Part shown: piece after piece, positions 19,401 through 26,965 of the stretch
Layout: each line of letters begins with the position of its first letter
How positions within the stretch are numbered: position 1 is the first letter of the stretch
NCBI RefSeq assembly: GCF_000020365.1
Contig: NC_012108.1
Location: forward strand, 4,844,001 to 4,908,000
DNA length: 64,000 nucleotides
Source: Desulforapulum autotrophicum HRM2
Lineage (GTDB): Bacteria > Desulfobacterota > Desulfobacteria > Desulfobacterales > Desulfobacteraceae
Reading direction: 5' to 3'
The notes under the pieces: generated by a model
What the model was told of the DNA's origin: nothing
Databases searched by the model: none
What the model saw: the letters and a program-made list of their open reading frames with translations, nothing else
Program-made: the position numbers and the translations under genes

Positions 19401-19974
19401 CCTTAAACCTTTTGACGGCCTTATTGATCTCAGGCAATTGACCTGCTGATTTGAACAGAGTCATCGCCTCTTTTTCAAGCTGATCGATGACCTCCCGTAA
19501 AGAGGATATACCAGCACCGGCGGCAAACAGAGCTTGCCCCACCTCCCCCTTCTGGGCAAGAATTTCTTCCCCCCCCTGGACCAGAGTATCATGATCAATT
19601 CCATAGAGAGATTCAAACATTTCTGGTTCAACACCATTGAGGAATGGAGTTAAAACATCCAAATCAAGTGCATCCCCTGCCCCGTTAATGACATCATTGA
19701 GACGTTTTTTCCGACGTTGGAAAACGATCTCTTCTCCTGCACTGTTTTCAAGGCAGCCGCCGACTAATAAATGATCATAATTATGAATGAAATTATCAGG
19801 GGTCTGTTGGGGAAAACCATACAATAACGCCTTCAGGGCTCTTAGGGAGCTACTTTTTCCTGCTTCATTTGAGCCAAAAATGATATGAAGCCCTGGCTCT
19901 TTAGAATTAAATTCCAGGGGTGGCTTTTCTGTAAAAGGACCAAAGGCCTTCAAATCGAGACGTTTCAACCTCAT
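16468..19974 (-). CDS. yhaN: YhaN-type SMC/Rad50-like ATPase
   Basis: A 1168-aa AAA ATPase of the SbcC/Rad50 style. The N-terminal Walker A is IIFGSNEAGKSSSL. Long coiled-coil segments (about 180-1000) follow, then a C-terminal signature MSSGTRDQLFLALRLA, Walker B PFIVDDILINFDDERS and an H-loop LFTHHR. The N-terminal MRLKRLDLKAFGPF is typical of YhaN (E. coli SbcC opens similarly). The start overlaps the stop of the partner nuclease by four bases. The two should form an ATP-driven nuclease that processes DNA ends or hairpins. This matters here because the genome carries many large palindromes, which SbcCD-like enzymes are known to cleave. Confidence 0.9.
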   Translation of the reverse strand: MRLKRLDLKAFGPFTEKPPLEFNSKEPGLHIIFGSNEAGKSSSLRALKALLYGFPQQTPDNFIHNYDHLLVGGCLENSAGEEIVFQRRKKRLNDVINGAGDALDLDVLTPFLNGVEPEMFESLYGIDHDTLVQGGEEILAQKGEVGQALFAAGAGISSLREVIDQLEKEAMTLFKSAGQLPEINKAVKRFKELQKEIRIVSLSSKAWKDHTKALKTAEEERHNLEKERDQNNKELQRLDRLVKAIPELASLKSLQDQQSALGRVILLPPDFTERYQQAGQEIREANQHLQKDTDYQEKLEAKRKSISFNNDLLSQAQRVDDFHQRLGEYRKGQKDIPVRNGMRISLRREAAALLKQIRPDLSLESVETLRPVLFKKKTIQTLSSQYESINQQFTLAQKKLASAKQENKDLNKDITAFPVVKESLALVQTVKLAQKAGDIDGQLEKSKTDVEVNKKECLAEIKRVGLWSGDLAALMGLPLPLFETVQQFEKRYSEITEKKREFQKELKTAEKDLKHIRVEVKKAVYAGAVPSEKDLSLTREKRDQGWQLIRREWLDQEDITQASKSYNLERSLPEAYEGYVEQADIISDRLRREADRVANVASLRAQEEALGEVMAANKKEMLELELNAEELHESWRLAWQPSEIIPLSPKEMIGWLAEIDKLRFMVRDNFKKEQEIEKDVQYRKKLKQALQDELNLIGIEGTPTGEELGPVLIFAETALDRLVRQKSDFDKLKERQEQTEKAYSQAEEDLKETQDALTAWQKQWKKAFLDLGLRGGVSTIEAMDLIETLQNCFEKLKEADDLKKRIDGIERDAAELKAEVNVLLGKVAPAMLNSPLDQAILELRIMLSQAQRDSTLYDKLSEEIDSLKKEVSTAEKAFQNARKQMDELLGIAKCEKPEELAAVISKFMEYKRLQEKISDTEAILAKICAGVQLEEIVRQSAAVDADELPGLIESLVRDVEERINPGINEISQRIGEENTKLAAMDGSSKAAEIAEKMEQELTRIRRLAERYSLLKLASKVLQQEIERYREENQDPVLKIASGYFNHLTMGSFVGLRTDVDDKGGPILVGVRPDNLRLTVEKMSSGTRDQLFLALRLATLEWRLEANEPMPFIVDDILINFDDERSRATLEVLAALSKKNQVILFTHHRQIVEEAKTIKGNDIVHIHEL

Positions 19975-21230
19975 TTAGCACCGCCATGTTGAAGAAGTTT
20001 GGCAATCAAAAGTTCCTGAATTTCATTACGCAACCCCTCCATTTTATCAGGAGATGGATCCAGAAAGGATTCGTCCCCGGTTTGGATCTCAGCAGGTAAT
20101 TTATTTTTCAAAGCAGATAACTCAGGCACCAGTCTAAAAAGGGTCTCTCCATCCAATTCAATCTGTTGAACCGACTTTAACAAACCAGCAATGGGATTAT
20201 CTTCCCCAAACATTTCTTCAAGGCTCACCTTGCGGGTTGTCTGAAACTTCACCGTCTCTAACCACATTTCTCCAGATTGAACAGCAATACTACGAAACCC
20301 CTCTGTCCACTGTGTTGTCTGGTCAAGCAGTTTGCCATGGACAGGACAGGAACCTGTCAAAATGAGCCGTATGGCAAGGGGCTTACCGTCAACCTGGTCA
20401 AGCGCCTGTTCTAAGGCTTGGCGAACCACATCATAAATTTTTTCGCAAGTTTCGCACTCAGACAAATCCACCTGGCAGACGGCCCAGCGAAGCACATCCA
20501 GTTCAAACGCTTCAACCTTGACAATACGGCCATCCTCCACACTCACCAGTGAAGCGCCCTTAGCGCCAGTTTCTTTAATATGACGGCCCTGAATATTGCC
20601 TGGAAAGACAATCCAGGGGTCTTCAGAAATAATTTCTCTCGTGTGAACATGTCCCAAAGCCCAATAATCATAACCTTTGGACTTGAGATCATCCATCGTA
20701 CATGGTGCATAATCCTCATGGCCTTCTCGACCCGTCAGGGATGTGTGAAGTAAACCGATGTTAAAATAGTTAGAATCGTACTGGGGATATTGAGAGGCAA
20801 GGTTTTCAGTTACAGCACGATGGGAATAACTCTGGCCATGGATGATGACACCAATGTCATCAAGTTTTACAGATTGAGGCTTTCTGGGAGAAAAAAGAGT
20901 CACATTGTCAGGCAATGGCATCGTCTTGGTCAACTGACTGGCTGCATCGTGATTTCCAGAAACAATAAATACTTTTATCCCGGATTTGGACAATTTACCC
21001 ATCCGGGCCGAAAAAAAGAGACCGGTGTTGTAGTCCTTCCAATCACCATCATAAAGATCACCGGCAATTAGTATAAAGTCAACTTCTTCCTCTAGGGCCA
21101 GGTCAATCAAATTGTCAAACGCTCGCCTCGTAGCCCCACGAATTTCCTCAACCGGGGCATCATCATGGACCTCAAGCCCTTTTAATGGGCTGTCGAGGTG
21201 TATATCTGCTGTGTGGATAAATTTGACCAT
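19971..21230 (-). CDS. yhaO: YhaO-type DNA repair metallophosphoesterase
   Basis: A 419-aa SbcD/Mre11-like nuclease. The metallophosphoesterase motifs are clear: TADIHLDSPLKG near the N-terminus, AGDLYDGDW, VSGNHDAAS, LLHTS and GHVHTRE. The C-terminal ~150 residues are a capping domain and a helical tail that would bind the coiled-coil ATPase. It is the first gene of a two-gene operon with the YhaN-like ATPase (ATGA overlap). No transfer signs seen. Confidence 0.92.
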   Translation of the reverse strand: MVKFIHTADIHLDSPLKGLEVHDDAPVEEIRGATRRAFDNLIDLALEEEVDFILIAGDLYDGDWKDYNTGLFFSARMGKLSKSGIKVFIVSGNHDAASQLTKTMPLPDNVTLFSPRKPQSVKLDDIGVIIHGQSYSHRAVTENLASQYPQYDSNYFNIGLLHTSLTGREGHEDYAPCTMDDLKSKGYDYWALGHVHTREIISEDPWIVFPGNIQGRHIKETGAKGASLVSVEDGRIVKVEAFELDVLRWAVCQVDLSECETCEKIYDVVRQALEQALDQVDGKPLAIRLILTGSCPVHGKLLDQTTQWTEGFRSIAVQSGEMWLETVKFQTTRKVSLEEMFGEDNPIAGLLKSVQQIELDGETLFRLVPELSALKNKLPAEIQTGDESFLDPSPDKMEGLRNEIQELLIAKLLQHGGAK

Positions 21231-21294
21231 GGATTCAATCCTGTGATTTTGATCTGCAGATTAGGCCCATGATCGGAATAAAAGCTTCCAAAAC

Positions 21295-21334
21295 ATGGTG
21301 TAGGATTTTAAGTCGTATTCAAGGCAGATGACCC
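21295..21334. repeat. Truncated D-family repeat end
   Basis: ATGGTGTAGGATTTTAAGTCGTATTCAAGGC matches the left arm of the D-family element (ATGGTGCAGAATTTCAGCTCGTCTTCAAGGC), then similarity stops. It lies directly behind the stop codon of the DUF3088 gene. Confidence 0.5.
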
Positions 21335-21685
21335 TCAGGGATGTGGTTTAACCCCATCAAACACAGCCCCCAGGTAATCACAAATCAAGCGGGCATCATC
21401 AATAAAGGTTTTGCCCGTTGAAAAACTCTTTTTAGTGCCCTCAAACCCGGGGGCTGCATCGTCGAGCACCAGAACCGGGCACCCCTGATTTTCAGCGCCC
21501 AGGGATTCAACCACCAATTTACGGGGCCGCGGATAATCAACCAGAACAATTTCAATTTTTTGCCTGATCTGTGGGGAATAGGCAAAAAAGCCTTCTACAA
21601 CACCACAGTCCGGGCAATAAAAAGGACCCTTATCGTCTTCTTTCCATGGATTCAGCATGAACAACGTATATTTTCCCATTCTCAA
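21335..21685 (-). CDS. DUF3088 family protein
   Basis: A 116-aa protein with a thioredoxin-like layout typical of DUF3088. It has a Cys pair FYCPDCGVVEG near residue 23, then VDYPRPRKLVVESLG, NQGCPVLVL, and a C-terminal helix DDARLICDYLG. Function unknown; glutaredoxin- or arsenate-reductase-like folds share the CxxC at the helix start. The start is ATG at 21685 or the in-frame ATG two codons on, and GGAGATATTGAGAATGGG upstream favours the first. Monocistronic. Confidence 0.75.
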   Translation of the reverse strand: MRMGKYTLFMLNPWKEDDKGPFYCPDCGVVEGFFAYSPQIRQKIEIVLVDYPRPRKLVVESLGAENQGCPVLVLDDAAPGFEGTKKSFSTGKTFIDDARLICDYLGAVFDGVKPHP

Positions 21686-21824
21686 TATCTCCTGTAATTC
21701 ACTTTTTCACCCTTCATACCGGTCAACCCTGCAGCTGTCAAGACAAACCCTGTTGGTCAAACAAAAGGACTTTTTTCCGGGTTTTCCGGGTTTTATCCAT
21801 ACTGAACCATCTTGAAAAGCGTAT

Positions 21825-21974
21825 TTAGTGACTGACCGAAAACCTGTGTTTGAACAAAAAATTGCCCATATGCAAGGCGCAAGAAATTCTGAAACCGGAG
21901 CGTACTACTGTACGTGAGGATTTCAGGATTTTGCAGCAACGCCGCAGATGGGTGAGTTTTCGTTCAAACACTAT
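21825..21974. repeat. E-family dispersed repeat
   Basis: About 150 bp bounded by imperfect inverted ends (TAGTGACTGACCGAAAACC / GTTTTCGTTCAAACACTA). Inside it are TTGCCCATATGCAAGGCGC, CTGAAACCGGAGCGTACTACTGTACG and AACGCCGCAGATGGGTGAG. Other copies are at 40728, 50805 (reversed) and 57388. It sits downstream of the PEBP-like gene; no other gene is in this 407-bp gap. Confidence 0.8.
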
Positions 21975-22092
21975 TTAACATTGCACATAGAAGGTGCAAC
22001 GTTCAGGTTGCACCCTGTCATTTGGCTTCGTTAAAGTTCCGATAATAAGTGTCACGTGGATCAAACCGCTTTCATCAAATTTTCAAATTCCC

Positions 22093-22572
22093 TTAATCCC
22101 TTTTATAACGCCCAGTAAGCCGGTTCATTCCGAGAAGGTATGGCTCTACCTTTTCTAACAACTGCCACATGTTCAGACCCTGTTCCAGTGCCACGGCCTT
22201 ATCCAGTGCCAGGACCCAGAAATAATAATTGTGCAGGCCGTGCCCGTTTGGCGGCATGGGGCCGTTATAGCCGGTTTTTCCAAAATCAGTAATACCGCTG
22301 GTATACAAATGGGTACCTTCATCCAGATGTGTCACATCTCCGGGAATATTATACAGAACCCAGTGAACAAAACCATAGGTGCCTCTGCTGGTTACCAACG
22401 GTGCATCCGGGTCGTGACAGATAACGGCAAAGGCCTTTGTTCCCCCAGGCGGGTTTTCCCATGACAACGCCGGGGAAACATCTTCTCCTTCTCCAGTAAA
22501 CCTGGACGGTATCAAAGTATCATGTTCAAATACATCACTTTTTACCTGCATTTTTGTCGGTGCAAAACCCAT
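22093..22572 (-). CDS. YbhB/YbcL-type PEBP-like protein
   Basis: A 159-aa phosphatidylethanolamine-binding-protein-like (Raf kinase inhibitor-like) protein. Start placed at 22572 (MGFAPTKMQVKS), eight bases after GGAG; the frame upstream is unsupported. Family motifs: FTGEGEDVSPALSWENPPGGT, AVICHDPDAP, FVHWVLYNIP, GYNGPMPPNGHGLHNYYFWVLALD. No signal peptide. Function in bacteria is poorly defined; a small-anion or ligand pocket (DPDAP/GHG) is conserved. Confidence 0.9.
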   Translation of the reverse strand: MGFAPTKMQVKSDVFEHDTLIPSRFTGEGEDVSPALSWENPPGGTKAFAVICHDPDAPLVTSRGTYGFVHWVLYNIPGDVTHLDEGTHLYTSGITDFGKTGYNGPMPPNGHGLHNYYFWVLALDKAVALEQGLNMWQLLEKVEPYLLGMNRLTGRYKRD

Positions 22573-22695
22573 AATGGTATCTCCTCTATTTTGGTTTCTG
22601 AATGGCGAAATCAGGTTACCGTTGATTGTTTTTCCTGTCAATGGTCTCCCTGGGGTCCTTACCTCCTTGATCTCACCGGTGCCTGCCAGGCTTTT

Positions 22696-24111
22696 CTATG
22701 AACTGGATTTCCGGCAGAATTCCAACGGAGTATCAGGGGGAGGATCGTCCGTCTGCTTTAAAATCTGGCCCAGAGCAGACCTTAAGGCCTCCTCGGGAAC
22801 CGGATGGTAAAAGGGCATGGCCAGGGCATCCGCCGCAGTCAGACCGGCACCTATGGCCCAGGATAAAAGATGGGCCATGTGCTCGCCGGCCGGTGCCATA
22901 AGTTCTGCCCCCAAAAGCCTGCCGTCCTTTTTATCCGCGTAGATCCGTGCAATGCCCGAGGCCTTGCCCAGGATCATCCTGGCCCGTCCAAGTTTCTCCC
23001 ATGAGGCGTTGCCCGTTACAAACTCAACTCCCAGGTCAGTCAATTCCCTGTGGGAAAGCCCTGCAATGGCAATGTCCGGAGAGGAAAAGGTAATGGTCAG
23101 CGGGATGCGTTTTTTAAAACAGGAGGTGGTGTCAGCCGTGGCGTTGTATCCGGCAATATTGCCGTCATCAGCGGCTTCGTGGAGGATGGGCTTTTGTCCG
23201 TTGACATCTCCTGCCAGGAATACGGGCAGGCCCTTGATCTGAAGGGTACCCGGATCAAAGGCAGGAAGCCCTCTGTCATCCAGTTTTACGCCCAGATTCT
23301 CCAGGCCAAGCCCCTGGACATTGGGGCGGCGCCCTGTGGCCAATAATATCCGGTCAACCGTCCATTCTCCGCTTTCGCATCCCACAACAACTCCACTTTC
23401 CGACTTGCAGCGGATATCGGCCGTACCCAGCTTGATGTTCATCTCCTTTGAGAAATGATCAAAGGCATAGGTCTGAAGGTCAGGGTCAGTCAGGCCACCT
23501 GCAGTTTTGCGTCGGCTAAAGGCAATGATTTCCACCCCCAGGCGGTGCAGGGCCTGCCCCAGTTCGATACCAAGGGGACCCAGGCCAAAGACCGCCATTT
23601 TCCCAGGCAAATCTTCAAGTTCAAAAAACTGGTCCGTATCAATGATAAGGTCCCTGTAGGGCTGCCAGCGTTCCGGAATCCATGGTTTTGAACCTGTGGC
23701 TATAATAATGCGCCTGGCCCGTATTCTCTCGTCTCCCAGGTCCAGGGTATTGGGATCGATAAACCTGGCACGCTTTCGGATCAACTTGTCCATGAAGGGT
23801 GACATTTCATGAATAACGCCGCCGGAAAACTCGTCCCGGAGCATGCGCACCCGGGCCATGATCCGGGAATAAACGGGCCTGAGGGCCTTTGCCCCTGAAA
23901 TGCCGTATTCATCAAAAAAAAGGCGCTTGTGAAAATCGTCTGCCACGGCAATGAGCGCCTTGGACGGCATGCATCCCACCCGGGCACAGGTGGTGCCCAA
24001 AGGACCATCGTCAATGATCACGTAGTTGTCGGTTTTCTCCACGACAATTTCCTGGGCAGTTAAGCCGGCAGTTCCGGCACCAATAATGGCCACATCAACT
24101 TCTCTGGTCAT
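22696..24111 (-). CDS. Pyridine nucleotide-disulfide oxidoreductase (lipoamide dehydrogenase-like)
   Basis: Start set at 24111 (MTREVDVAIIGAG), eight bases after AGGAT; an upstream GTG frame has no ribosome site. A 471-aa flavoprotein with FAD motif GAGTAGL, redox disulfide GTTCARVGCMPSK, NAD motif FGLGPLGIELGQ, ATGRRPNV, and FLAGDVNG. The C-terminal dimer domain has the HPVPEE His/Glu pair. It belongs to the dihydrolipoyl dehydrogenase/mercuric reductase class. The N-terminal DDGPLGTTCAR is like the soluble 'MerA-like' orphan enzymes. No 2-oxoacid dehydrogenase genes are nearby, so the substrate is uncertain. It lies next to the flavodoxin/ferredoxin gene. Confidence 0.85.
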   Translation of the reverse strand: MTREVDVAIIGAGTAGLTAQEIVVEKTDNYVIIDDGPLGTTCARVGCMPSKALIAVADDFHKRLFFDEYGISGAKALRPVYSRIMARVRMLRDEFSGGVIHEMSPFMDKLIRKRARFIDPNTLDLGDERIRARRIIIATGSKPWIPERWQPYRDLIIDTDQFFELEDLPGKMAVFGLGPLGIELGQALHRLGVEIIAFSRRKTAGGLTDPDLQTYAFDHFSKEMNIKLGTADIRCKSESGVVVGCESGEWTVDRILLATGRRPNVQGLGLENLGVKLDDRGLPAFDPGTLQIKGLPVFLAGDVNGQKPILHEAADDGNIAGYNATADTTSCFKKRIPLTITFSSPDIAIAGLSHRELTDLGVEFVTGNASWEKLGRARMILGKASGIARIYADKKDGRLLGAELMAPAGEHMAHLLSWAIGAGLTAADALAMPFYHPVPEEALRSALGQILKQTDDPPPDTPLEFCRKSSS

Positions 24112-24158
24112 GGAATTATCCTGATTATAACAATGTTTAAGGGAGAACTTCACTAGCC

Positions 24159-24980
24159 CTATACAAAATATTCCGGTTCCCGCCGCGTACCGGTATACCC
24201 AACCTCCAGTTCATGTTTGTGCCGCAAATAATTTTCATCATCAAAATATTTCGCCCCAACAGGACATTTTTTAACGCAGGCGCAGCACTTAATGCAAATG
24301 CCTGTTATTTTGGAAACATCGTCTGAATCAATTGACCCCATTGGACAAACTTCTGAGCAAAGCTTGCAGTCGATGCAATCGCTGTTTGTTTTGGGGGTAA
24401 CCTTAAGGATATTTACTGGATTACCGTTTTGATCTTTAGGTCGATAATATTCTCTGTAAGGTTTATTTCCTTTTACCACAACAGAAGAACTTTCACCCGG
24501 AGACTTTGTTTTATCAATTATTTTAGCAGCAAAATCAGCCATTGCGGCCATATCCTGTTCATCGGGCCTGTTGGCCCCGAGCGTGGTTGAAAAAGAATGC
24601 TCGCCTATAAATGCGCCACCGGCTATAACATTAAAACCATTCGTATCCAGAATGTCCTTGAACTCGATTAACGCATCATCATAGTCACGGTTTCCGTAGA
24701 GAACTACGGCAACGGCCGTTGCCCCGTTACCGGAAATTGTGTTTAAAAATTTCAGCAGAAGATTAGGTACGCGTCCAGCGTAAACCGGAATACCCGCAAC
24801 AACAATAGTATCCTTGTCAAAGGAAAAAGTTTTCTTTCGGGCTTCCGGCAGTGTAAAGTCAATATTGCTGACCGCATTTTTCCCGCCGTAATTTTCCGCA
24901 ATCTTCTCCGCAATACCGGTTACAATTTTTTCAGTTGTTCCTGTTGCGCTGAAATACAGTGTATTTATTTTCTTGTTCAT
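24159..24980 (-). CDS. EFR1-type flavodoxin/ferredoxin fusion protein
   Basis: A 273-aa protein: a flavodoxin domain (residues 1-155; FMN loop SATGTTEKIV, and VAGIPVYAGRVPN, VLYGNRDYDDAL) followed by two 4Fe-4S motifs, CIDCKLCSEVCP and CIKCCACVKKCP (about 208-250). The family is common in anaerobes as a low-potential electron carrier. AGGAAGG precedes the ATG. It is upstream of the disulfide oxidoreductase in the same direction (about 48 bp gap), so the pair may form an electron-transfer unit. Confidence 0.88.
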   Translation of the reverse strand: MNKKINTLYFSATGTTEKIVTGIAEKIAENYGGKNAVSNIDFTLPEARKKTFSFDKDTIVVAGIPVYAGRVPNLLLKFLNTISGNGATAVAVVLYGNRDYDDALIEFKDILDTNGFNVIAGGAFIGEHSFSTTLGANRPDEQDMAAMADFAAKIIDKTKSPGESSSVVVKGNKPYREYYRPKDQNGNPVNILKVTPKTNSDCIDCKLCSEVCPMGSIDSDDVSKITGICIKCCACVKKCPVGAKYFDDENYLRHKHELEVGYTGTRREPEYFV

Positions 24981-25037
24981 CAGGTAAGCCTTCCTATGTT
25001 AAAAAGTTACTCATTAAAACGGATTCAGGGGAGTGAC

Positions 25038-25181
25038 TTATCGCATCAACGCCTCAAAAGAGGCCGTACAATCCTGGTAAATTTTATTCAAGCTGAAATC
25101 CTGCGCCATATTGGTGGACTTGTTTACATCTGAGCCACCAACATGAGTGGTCGGCTCCAGCAGATCAGCAGACAGGTTCAT
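25038..25181 (-). CDS. Small ORF coupled to alpha/beta hydrolase
   Basis: A 47-aa ORF (starts MNLSADLLEP, ends FEALMR). Its ATG overlaps the TAA of the hydrolase gene (TAATG), an arrangement typical of translational coupling. No recognisable domain, one cysteine, no membrane segment. It could be a true small protein or the leftover 5' end of a longer gene. Confidence 0.3.
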   Translation of the reverse strand: MNLSADLLEPTTHVGGSDVNKSTNMAQDFSLNKIYQDCTASFEALMR

Positions 25182-26173
25182 TATGCATCAATCGCCTGAT
25201 AAAAAGCTTTAATAAAAACGTCATAGTTTTCATACTGCGGCATATGGCCTAGTCCATCCAATTCAATGAGTATTGAACCTTTAATCATATTTTTAGCATT
25301 TTTTCCGAGTGTTTTATATTCTCCTAACTTTCTCGTCACACCTTTTTTTAACCAGCCTCTACCAGGTCCAGTTTTATCTCTGGTACCAATGATCAAAAAA
25401 GTTTCACTTTGAATTTGTGAAAATTTATCCACCATATTCTCTGAAAAAATGGGGCCATAAGTTAACGCATTATTCCAAGCAACAATTTTCCAATCTTCCC
25501 CAGCAAGCATTCCGTCTAAAGGGATTAAAAGCTTCTCATATTCGCTTGACCATTTTCCATCATAATAATTCTTTTTTTGATAGTTTCTAGCATTATCGAG
25601 TGTTTTGGCAAGCTCTCTTTCATAAAAGAAGTTAATGTCTTTGAATTCTACATACCTTCCATAGTCTTCTAAACCAAGAGGGTTAATCAAAATCAGTTTA
25701 TTAACCAGTTCAGGATAATTCACAGCAAAAGTGGTTGCCAACATCCCCCCCATGGAGTGGCCTACAAGATCAAATTTTTTAATATTTAAATTATCCAACA
25801 AGGATTTGGTATTTAACGCTAACTGCCCAAAGCTATATTGGTAGGACTCTGGCTTTGAGGATTTACCAAAGCCAATTTGATCAGGCATTATCACCCTGTA
25901 TTTCCTCTTTAAAAGATCTTTTGCAACTCTTTCCCAATAGTAGCCTGAAAAATTCTTACCATGTATTAAAACAATTACTTTTTGTGCATCCCTGTCTCCA
26001 ATATCCATATATCGCATTCTCAAATCTTGATTTTGAGAATTAAACTTAAATGTGTTGACTTCAAATGGGTAATTAAATCCATCCAACTCTTTATTATACT
26101 TAATGGTATCCCCAGCAAATGCTGGTGAAATCACAGCAAAAGCCAAAATCAAAATCAAAAGATACTTTTTCAT
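25181..26173 (-). CDS. Exported alpha/beta-fold hydrolase
   Basis: A 330-aa hydrolase with a clear Sec signal (residues 1-20, ending AFA). The oxyanion region is VLIHGKNFSGYYW, the nucleophile elbow GHSMGG (about Ser144), the likely acid in GTRDKTGPG and the base in GLGHMPQYE. It resembles periplasmic haloalkane-dehalogenase/lipase-type family members; substrate unknown. GGAGG precedes the ATG. The gene follows a DUF302 protein gene 80 bp upstream, and the two may be co-transcribed. Confidence 0.85.
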   Translation of the reverse strand: MKKYLLILILAFAVISPAFAGDTIKYNKELDGFNYPFEVNTFKFNSQNQDLRMRYMDIGDRDAQKVIVLIHGKNFSGYYWERVAKDLLKRKYRVIMPDQIGFGKSSKPESYQYSFGQLALNTKSLLDNLNIKKFDLVGHSMGGMLATTFAVNYPELVNKLILINPLGLEDYGRYVEFKDINFFYERELAKTLDNARNYQKKNYYDGKWSSEYEKLLIPLDGMLAGEDWKIVAWNNALTYGPIFSENMVDKFSQIQSETFLIIGTRDKTGPGRGWLKKGVTRKLGEYKTLGKNAKNMIKGSILIELDGLGHMPQYENYDVFIKAFYQAIDA

Positions 26174-26253
26174 ATCAACCTCCTCTTATAAATTATTGAA
26201 CCAAGAGAACAACGACAATCAGCGGCGTAGTTGTTGCGTTTTATTCGACGGTT

Positions 26254-26706
26254 TTATTTCGTTGATGCTGATTCGGCTATACTCGCCAGTACCTTTTCTA
26301 TTTTTGAGATGACATCTTCGCAACCGACAATATTATGTCTTCGTACTAAATAGCTTGGATCGTTATACGATATCCAGACCTTAGCTTTATCATCTTCCCA
26401 AATTAAAGCTTTTTGGGGTAAGTCAATGGCAACACTTTGCTGACATCGCATAAGAGGGCTTCCCACCTTTGGATTCCCGAATATTATTAATTCTGTATCA
26501 CGCAGTTCTATACCGACTTTACCAGCACCTTCAGAATGCTTTATTCGATTGAAAACAGTCATTCCTTTCTTTATCAAGATGCTTTCCATTCGATCCGCGG
26601 TTTCTTTTACACTAAAGGTGCTTTGTACATCAACCACTCCATCTGCTGCCTCTACAGGAATGACAATGGATAACATCAACAATACTGTGAAAATTAAATT
26701 TTTCAT
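26254..26706 (-). CDS. DUF302 family exported protein
   Basis: A 150-aa protein with a signal peptide ending VEA at about residue 19. It has the DUF302 pattern: STFSVKETADRMESIL, GMTVFNRIKHSEGAGKVG, ELIIFGNPKVGSPLMRCQQSVAIDLPQKALIWED and a C-terminal helix. GGAG precedes the ATG. DUF302 proteins are small periplasmic proteins of unclear function, often near redox or metal genes. Confidence 0.85.
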   Translation of the reverse strand: MKNLIFTVLLMLSIVIPVEAADGVVDVQSTFSVKETADRMESILIKKGMTVFNRIKHSEGAGKVGIELRDTELIIFGNPKVGSPLMRCQQSVAIDLPQKALIWEDDKAKVWISYNDPSYLVRRHNIVGCEDVISKIEKVLASIAESASTK

Positions 26707-26938
26707 TGTTTTCTCCTTTTGTGGATCTAATAAAAAAACAAATCTCCTGTTTGACGAACATATTCACATATGGTCTCCACAACAGGCCTGAATAAAGCGA
26801 TACGCTAGCATCTGCGTGAAAGACATAAAATCATCACTCCGAAAACAAGCCGTTTTCATTGGTTAAAATCAGATAAGGTGCCTACCGGTTGCCGCCGATC
26901 TAACCGATCTGATAATCACCCGATCCTCCGATCGGACA

Positions 26939-26957
26939 GGCCGGATATTAACCGGCC
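26939..26957. terminator. Short hairpin after the cooS-cooF-flavoprotein operon
   Basis: GGCCGG-ATATTAA-CCGGCC lies 9 bp beyond the stop of the flavoprotein gene. It has no T run on the minus strand, so it may be a processing or stability stem instead of a true terminator. Confidence 0.35.
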
Positions 26958-26965
26958 CGCATCGC

